DNA of 9,824 nucleotides, from the NCBI GenBank assembly GCA_910587205.1, contig CAJULZ010000102.1, positions 1 to 9,824 of the forward strand, read 5' to 3'. Below the pieces are notes generated by a model, which made no database searches, was not told the origin of the DNA, and saw only the letters and a list, made by a program, of their open reading frames with translations. The stretch's first letter is position 1. Every line of letters starts with the position of its first letter. The translations under genes were made by a program, and so were the position numbers. This stretch comes from an uncultured Oscillospiraceae bacterium. Its GTDB lineage: Bacteria > Bacillota > Clostridia > Oscillospirales > Oscillospiraceae. Shown one piece after another: positions 6,128-9,824 of the stretch.

Positions 6128-7072
6128 ATGAAACCAAATATCCTTGTCATATGCGGACCCACGGCCTCGGGCAAAACCGCCCTGGCCGCCGCCCTGGCCC
6201 GCCGCCTGGACGGGGAGGTGGTGTCCGCCGACTCCATGCAGGTCTACCGCCGGATGGACATCGGCACCGCCAAGCCCACGGAGGAGGAGATGCAGGGCGT
6301 CCCCCACCACATGATCGACGTGGCCGACCCGGGGGAGAACTACTCCGTGGCCCGGTATGTCCAGGAGGCGATCCCTGTGGTGGACGGCATCCTGGCCCGG
6401 GGCAGGGTGCCCGTCGTAGCCGGGGGGACGGGGCTGTATATCGATCACCTGGTGGCCGGGCGGCGGTTCGCCCCCTTTGCGCCGGACAGCGGCCTGCGGG
6501 CGTCGCTGCAAGAGCGGGCGCGGACGGCGGGCCTGCCCGCCCTGTACGCCCAGCTGGGGCAGACGGACCCGGACGCCGCAGCCCGCATCCACCCCAACGA
6601 TGAAAAACGGGTCATCCGGGCGCTGGAGGTATACCTCTCCACGGGGAAGACCATCAGCCAATTCGACGTGGAGAGCCGCGCACAGCCCAGCCGGTACACG
6701 CCGCTGACCATCGCCCTGAACTTCCAGGAACGCCCGTGGCTGTGGGAGCGGATCGACGCCCGGGTGGACAGGATGGTAGCGCGGGGGCTGGAGGAGGAGG
6801 TGCGGGCGCTGCTCGCCTCAGGCGTGCCCCTGGACTGCACCGCCATGCAGGCCATCGGCTATAAGGAGGCCGCCGCCGCGATGCGGGCGGGCCAGCCGGC
6901 CGACCTGTGGGCGCAGGAGGTCAAGCTCCGCTCCCGGCAGTATGCCAAGCGGCAGCTCACCTGGTTTCGGCGGGGACGGGATGTGCACTGGTATAATTGG
7001 GAAAAAATCCCTAATTTTTCCGCCGCCCTGGATTTTTCGACAGGACTCGCCCTGTCGTCGGGCTTACAATAA
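6128..7072 (+). CDS. miaA: tRNA dimethylallyltransferase MiaA
   Basis: Transfers a dimethylallyl group from DMAPP to N6 of adenosine 37 in tRNAs reading codons that start with U, the first step of i6A/ms2i6A formation. The 314 residues match the family length. Motifs are the P-loop GPTASGKT (10-17), DSMQVYR (35-41) with the catalytic Asp35, GTAKP (46-50), HHMIDV (60-65), AGGTGLYI (98-105), and the C-terminal RQYAKRQLTWFRR segment. ATG 6128 has GGGAGG 5 nt upstream. The in-frame codons back to 6080 lie on the promoter and are excluded. In many Firmicutes miaA follows mutS-mutL; here those genes are absent and a phosphatase gene precedes it. hfq follows after 60 nt, a conserved pairing seen from Clostridia to Proteobacteria. 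A 7-bp hairpin (CGACAGG 7038-7044 with 7051-7057) lies in the last codons but lacks a T-run. Confidence 0.97.
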   Translation: MKPNILVICGPTASGKTALAAALARRLDGEVVSADSMQVYRRMDIGTAKPTEEEMQGVPHHMIDVADPGENYSVARYVQEAIPVVDGILARGRVPVVAGGTGLYIDHLVAGRRFAPFAPDSGLRASLQERARTAGLPALYAQLGQTDPDAAARIHPNDEKRVIRALEVYLSTGKTISQFDVESRAQPSRYTPLTIALNFQERPWLWERIDARVDRMVARGLEEEVRALLASGVPLDCTAMQAIGYKEAAAAMRAGQPADLWAQEVKLRSRQYAKRQLTWFRRGRDVHWYNWEKIPNFSAALDFSTGLALSSGLQ

Positions 7073-7132
7073 TACACGAAGCGCGCGGTCAGTCCGGGCG
7101 CGACATCTCAGAAATTAGAGGAGTGTATTTAC

Positions 7133-7381
7133 ATGAGCCTGACATCCGCCACCGTGCCCGTTACAAAACAGCCCAACGTCCAGGACGCGTTCCTGGCCGC
7201 CGCCCGCCGCCTCGCCGCCCGCGTCACCGTATTCCTCATGAACGGCTACCAGCTCCGGGGGGTTATCACCGCGTTTGACCCCTATGTGGTCGTGGTGGTG
7301 TCCGACGGGAAGCAGCAGGTCATCTACAAGCACGCGATTTCCACCATCGCGCCGGAGCACCCCATTGAACTGGAACCATAA
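7133..7381 (+). CDS. hfq: RNA-binding chaperone Hfq
   Basis: A hexameric Sm-like protein that binds small RNAs and mRNAs in the cytoplasm. At 82 residues it is the short Firmicutes type with almost no C-terminal tail. The Sm1 region is clear: QDAF (17-20), RR (25-26) on the rim, VTVFLMNGYQLRG (31-43) and FDPY (48-51). The Sm2 signature YKHAIST (65-71) follows, with the uridine-binding KH pair. The family usually has FLN before the rim arginines; here the Asn is Ala22 (FLAAARR), and the N-terminal extension of about 10 residues before the Sm fold is a little longer than in Bacillus subtilis Hfq. The start at 7133 has GAGGAG 9 nt upstream. No convincing separate promoter is seen before it, so it is probably read through from miaA. 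Confidence 0.97.
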   Translation: MSLTSATVPVTKQPNVQDAFLAAARRLAARVTVFLMNGYQLRGVITAFDPYVVVVVSDGKQQVIYKHAISTIAPEHPIELEP

Positions 7382-7453
7382 GAAGCGCGAGCTTAGGCGC
7401 GCCGCCCTCTGGTCCCAATCCCGCGCAGCAAGAGAGAAATAAGGAATGATCCC

Positions 7454-8716
7454 ATGAAAGAGAGCACCCTTGCCACCAAAATCATGATTGCCGTTCTGTG
7501 CCTGGGCGTGGCGGTTTACCTGGTCGTCTACTTTATCCGGGGATGGGACGAGCAGCTGGCCACCACCTACGCTTATACCTATTCCCAGGACATCGGCGTG
7601 GAGGCCGCCGGTATCCTGGTCCGCCAGGAGACCATCCTGCCCGGCGGGGGGGGCAGCTACGTGGACCAGATCCTGGACGAGGGGGAAAAGGCCTCCGCCG
7701 GCCAGCCGGTGGCCCTGCTGTACAGCGACCCCTCCGCCCTCACCACCCGGCAGACCATCCATGCCCTGTCCGCCGAGATCGAGCAGCTGGAATACGCCCT
7801 GTCCTCCGGCACCCAGAATGCCGACGCCGCCCGGCTGGACGGGCAGGTCATCTCCTCCATTGTCGCCCTGCGCTCCCTGGCCGCCGGGGGGGATCTGACC
7901 CACCTGGAGGACTCCGCCCTCACCCTGCGCACCATGGTGTTCAAGCGGGACTATACATACGGCGACACCGCCGCCGCCGACCAGCTCAACCTGCTCATCC
8001 AGGACCGGCGCACCCAGCTTGCCGACCTGGAACGCTCCCTGGGCCAGGTATCCCAGACGGTGCACGCCCCCCAATCAGGGGTGTTCTCCGCCACTGTGGA
8101 CGGGTGGGAGGGAGTGGTCTCCCCCGGGATGCTGGATACCCTCACCGCCGAGGAGCTCTCCGACCTGCTCACCCAGCGGCGCGAGGTGGACCGCTCCGCC
8201 GTGGGAAAGCTGATTACGGGCTCCACCTGGTATTTCGCCTGTCTCCTGCCCGGCACCGACACCGGGCTCCAATCCGGCCGGGCGTATAACCTGGCTTTTT
8301 CCGGGGACTATTACGGCCAGATCCGCATGACCCTGGACCGGGTGGTCCTGTCCGGGGAGCAGACCCTGGCCGTGTTCTCCTGCCGCTCCCACCTGTCGGA
8401 CACCACCCTGCTGCGCGTCCAAACGGTGGACGTGCTCACCCAGCAGCTGGAGGGCATCCGCATCCCCCGCAAGGCCCTCCGGGTGGTGACGGACGACGTG
8501 ACGCGGGAGGACGGCACCACCGCCCAGGTGAACCGTTACGGCGTATTCACCGTAGTCCGCTCCCAGGCGGAGTGGCAGGAGGTGGAAGTGCTGTACACCG
8601 ACGACGCCTATTACCTGGTGCGTCCGGTGGACCAGGAATCGGCCACCCGCCTGCGGGCGGGGGACGAGGTGATTCTGAACTCCTCCGGCATCTACAACGG
8701 GAAGGTGGTGCGCTGA
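7454..8716 (+). CDS. HlyD-like membrane-anchored adaptor protein
   Basis: A 420-residue protein with one N-terminal membrane anchor (about 9-28), no lipobox and a large extracytoplasmic part. Its layout is that of a HlyD/membrane-fusion adaptor. A first lipoyl half (about 49-92, with GEKASAGQPVALLYSD) is followed by a helical, probably coiled-coil hairpin (about 95-200). A second lipoyl half (VHAPQSGVFSATVDGWEG, 203-220) precedes beta-barrel regions (from about 260). In efflux systems such proteins join an ABC or RND pump, but no pump gene is in this window. The gene sits between hfq and the yggS-sepF division genes, with a 1-nt gap to yggS, so coupling to division or envelope work is possible. 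ATG 7454 has AAGGA 8 nt upstream. A run of eight G at 7646-7653 stays in frame (GGGGS). Domain-level assignment is good; function is inferred. Confidence 0.85.
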   Translation: MKESTLATKIMIAVLCLGVAVYLVVYFIRGWDEQLATTYAYTYSQDIGVEAAGILVRQETILPGGGGSYVDQILDEGEKASAGQPVALLYSDPSALTTRQTIHALSAEIEQLEYALSSGTQNADAARLDGQVISSIVALRSLAAGGDLTHLEDSALTLRTMVFKRDYTYGDTAAADQLNLLIQDRRTQLADLERSLGQVSQTVHAPQSGVFSATVDGWEGVVSPGMLDTLTAEELSDLLTQRREVDRSAVGKLITGSTWYFACLLPGTDTGLQSGRAYNLAFSGDYYGQIRMTLDRVVLSGEQTLAVFSCRSHLSDTTLLRVQTVDVLTQQLEGIRIPRKALRVVTDDVTREDGTTAQVNRYGVFTVVRSQAEWQEVEVLYTDDAYYLVRPVDQESATRLRAGDEVILNSSGIYNGKVVR

Positions 8717-8717
8717 T

Positions 8718-9425
8718 ATGGATTTGCGGGAAAATATCGCCCAGGTGCGCGCGGGCATCGACGCCGCGGCCCGGGCCGCCGGGCGGGACCCGGCGGCGGT
8801 AGAGCTGCTGGCGGCCACCAAGACCCAGAGCTCGGATACCATCCGGGCGGCCGTCGCCGCCGGGGTCACGCTGTGCGGGGAGAACCGGGTGCAGGAGCTC
8901 ACCGCACACATAGCCGACCGCGCCTACGACGGGGCCCGGGTGCACTTCATCGGCCATCTCCAGACCAACAAGGTGAAATATGTGGTGGGGCAGGTGGAGC
9001 TGATCCACTCCGTCTCCTCGGAAAAGCTGCTGCGGGCCATCGACGCCCAGGCGGCGAAATTGGGCGTCCTGCAGGATATTTTGCTGGAAATCAACCTGGC
9101 GGGGGAGGCCAGCAAGTCCGGGTTCCCGCCGCCGGAGGCCCTCCCGACGGCCCGGCTGGCCGCTTCGCTGGGCCATGTACGGCTGCGCGGGCTGATGTGC
9201 ATCCCCCCCGCGGCGGCCGCCCCAGGGGAAAATCTCCACTATTTTGAAACTTTGCGCCAGTTGGCTGTTGACATAAGACAGGAAATGTTGGATAATAACA
9301 TAGATATGGACGTGCTGTCCATGGGCATGAGCGGCGACTATCCCGACGCGGTCGCCGCGGGCTCCACCTGCATCCGGGTGGGTTCGGCGCTGTTCGGCCC
9401 CCGCCTGCCCAATGCCCCCGGCTGA
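8718..9425 (+). CDS. yggS: YggS/YlmE family PLP-binding homeostasis protein
   Basis: A single-domain fold-type III (alanine racemase-like barrel) protein that binds pyridoxal 5'-phosphate and keeps the cell's vitamin B6 pool balanced. It is not known to be a racemase. The 235 residues fit the family. Markers are the PLP lysine Lys35 in AATKTQ, GENRVQE (54-60), HFIGHLQTNK (76-85), SMGMSGD (201-207) and the phosphate-binding IRVGSALFG (219-227). The start is one base after the adaptor's stop, with an AGGTGG site inside the adaptor's last codons, so translation is probably coupled. In Gram-positives it is called YlmE and sits next to sepF, as here. The segment encoding about residues 172-198 is strikingly AT-rich and contains a promoter for sepF. 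Confidence 0.96.
   Translation: MDLRENIAQVRAGIDAAARAAGRDPAAVELLAATKTQSSDTIRAAVAAGVTLCGENRVQELTAHIADRAYDGARVHFIGHLQTNKVKYVVGQVELIHSVSSEKLLRAIDAQAAKLGVLQDILLEINLAGEASKSGFPPPEALPTARLAASLGHVRLRGLMCIPPAAAAPGENLHYFETLRQLAVDIRQEMLDNNIDMDVLSMGMSGDYPDAVAAGSTCIRVGSALFGPRLPNAPG
9268..9296 (+). promoter_or_regulatory. Near-consensus sigma-A promoter inside yggS, facing sepF
   Basis: A perfect TTGACA (9268-9273), a 17-nt spacer and GATAAT (9291-9296; 5 of 6). It lies in an AT-rich island (22 GC of 60 at 9241-9300, against 47 of 60 at 9121-9180). Transcription would start near 9303, giving sepF a leader of about 245 nt. Confidence 0.72.
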
Positions 9426-9427
9426 CC

Positions 9428-9444
9428 CACCCCGGGCCGGGGTG
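9428..9444 (+). terminator. Hairpin just after yggS, weak terminator or attenuator
   Basis: CACCCCG (9428-9434) pairs perfectly with CGGGGTG (9438-9444) around a 3-nt loop. The following tract TATTTCACTT has only a short T-run, so termination would be partial. It lies in the sepF leader, 3 nt past the yggS stop. Confidence 0.4.
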
Positions 9445-9549
9445 TATTTCACTTGCGGCATACACGCGTGGGCCGCGCCTGCGGCGGGCTTGGAAGGGAC
9501 CCGGCATGGGCCTTTTAAGCGTGTCAACTATAGGAAGGAGACCTGTCTT

Positions 9550-9824
9550 ATGAGCTTTTTCGATGAACTCAAGCGCCTTGCCCGCCCCTATGAGGACGAG
9601 GAGGACGACGGCTATGAGGAGGACTTCGCCCCGGTAAGCGCCGCCAAGGAGCCTGCCCGGGACCGGGATATTGACCGTGACCGCCGCAACAACAAGGTGG
9701 TCAACATCCACACCACCACCCAGCTCCAGGTGGTGCTGGTCAACCCCACCCGGTTTGAGAACGCGTCCGAGATCGCCGACCACCTGCGGGACAAGCGCAC
9801 GGTGGTGCTCAACCTGGAGCAGAC
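9550..9824 (+). CDS. sepF: Cell division protein SepF, 5' part (cut by window edge)
   Basis: SepF polymerises, binds the FtsZ C-terminus and tethers the Z-ring to the membrane. The visible 91 codons run off the right edge. The N-terminus MSFFDELKRLARPY resembles the membrane-targeting helix of the family. An acidic linker (about 15-25, EDEEDDGYEED) and a charged Arg/Asp segment (37-46) follow. The start of the SepF/DUF552 core is visible (KVVNIHTTTQLQVVLVNPTRFENASEIADHLRDKRTVVLNLEQ, 49-91), including the conserved P-x-x-F/Y-E-x-A region. ATG 9550 has an excellent AAGGAG site 9 nt upstream. It is probably transcribed both by read-through from yggS and from the promoter inside yggS. The YlmE-SepF order matches the division cluster of Gram-positives. 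Confidence 0.96.
   Translation, partial: MSFFDELKRLARPYEDEEDDGYEEDFAPVSAAKEPARDRDIDRDRRNNKVVNIHTTTQLQVVLVNPTRFENASEIADHLRDKRTVVLNLEQ

Noticed and set aside
7037..7070. Separate promoter for hfq using TCGACA and TACAAT
   Set aside because: The spacer is 22 nt, too long, and no better -35 is found 16-18 nt upstream of TACAAT.
7382..7453. Terminator between hfq and the adaptor gene
   Set aside because: GCGC-type pairing around 7385-7402 exists but no T-run follows, so read-through is more likely.
7646..7653. G8 tract in the HlyD-like gene as a phase-variation switch
   Set aside because: The frame is intact across it and encodes a plausible Gly-rich turn; a single sequence cannot show variation.

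Overview
The window looks like chromosomal DNA from a GC-rich member of the Clostridia, most likely the Oscillospiraceae (Flavonifractor/Lawsonibacter/Oscillibacter-like). The grounds are strong purine-rich Shine-Dalgarno sites, sigma-A type promoters, a transketolase split into two genes, a miaA-hfq pair, and a yggS(ylmE)-sepF cell-division pair, all with GC-heavy codon use. The genus is inferred from gene content and composition; no 16S or other phylogenetic marker is present. Nothing here looks like a phage, an insertion sequence, a CRISPR array or an RNA gene.

Left block, minus strand (about 1-2096). A 12-TM-type, internally duplicated DUF1538 membrane protein is followed 56 nt later by a tandem PII-like signalling protein that runs off the left edge. 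A near-consensus sigma-A promoter lies upstream, and a perfect 9-bp inverted repeat flanks that promoter. This is the least understood part of the window. It resembles the AmtB-GlnK arrangement (membrane transporter plus PII regulator), but the substrate is unknown.

Central block, plus strand (about 2164-5206). One promoter leads into galM (aldose 1-epimerase) and then the N- and C-terminal transketolase subunits. A clear intrinsic terminator ends the unit. The C-terminal subunit gene carries a one-base expansion in a run of six G at 4416-4421 that breaks the frame. Removing one G restores a normal 314-residue protein.

A short intergenic region (5207-5465) carries a promoter-like pair, three spaced TGTGGAAG repeats and a 22-nt perfect palindrome. 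It leads into a histidine phosphatase gene that is visibly less GC-rich than its surroundings.

Right block, plus strand (about 6063-9824). A promoter precedes miaA (tRNA A37 dimethylallyl transfer) and hfq (RNA chaperone). A HlyD-like, membrane-anchored adaptor, yggS/ylmE (PLP homeostasis) and sepF (FtsZ anchor, cut by the right edge) follow. A second, near-consensus promoter is buried in an AT-rich island inside yggS and would drive sepF separately through a long, hairpin-containing leader.
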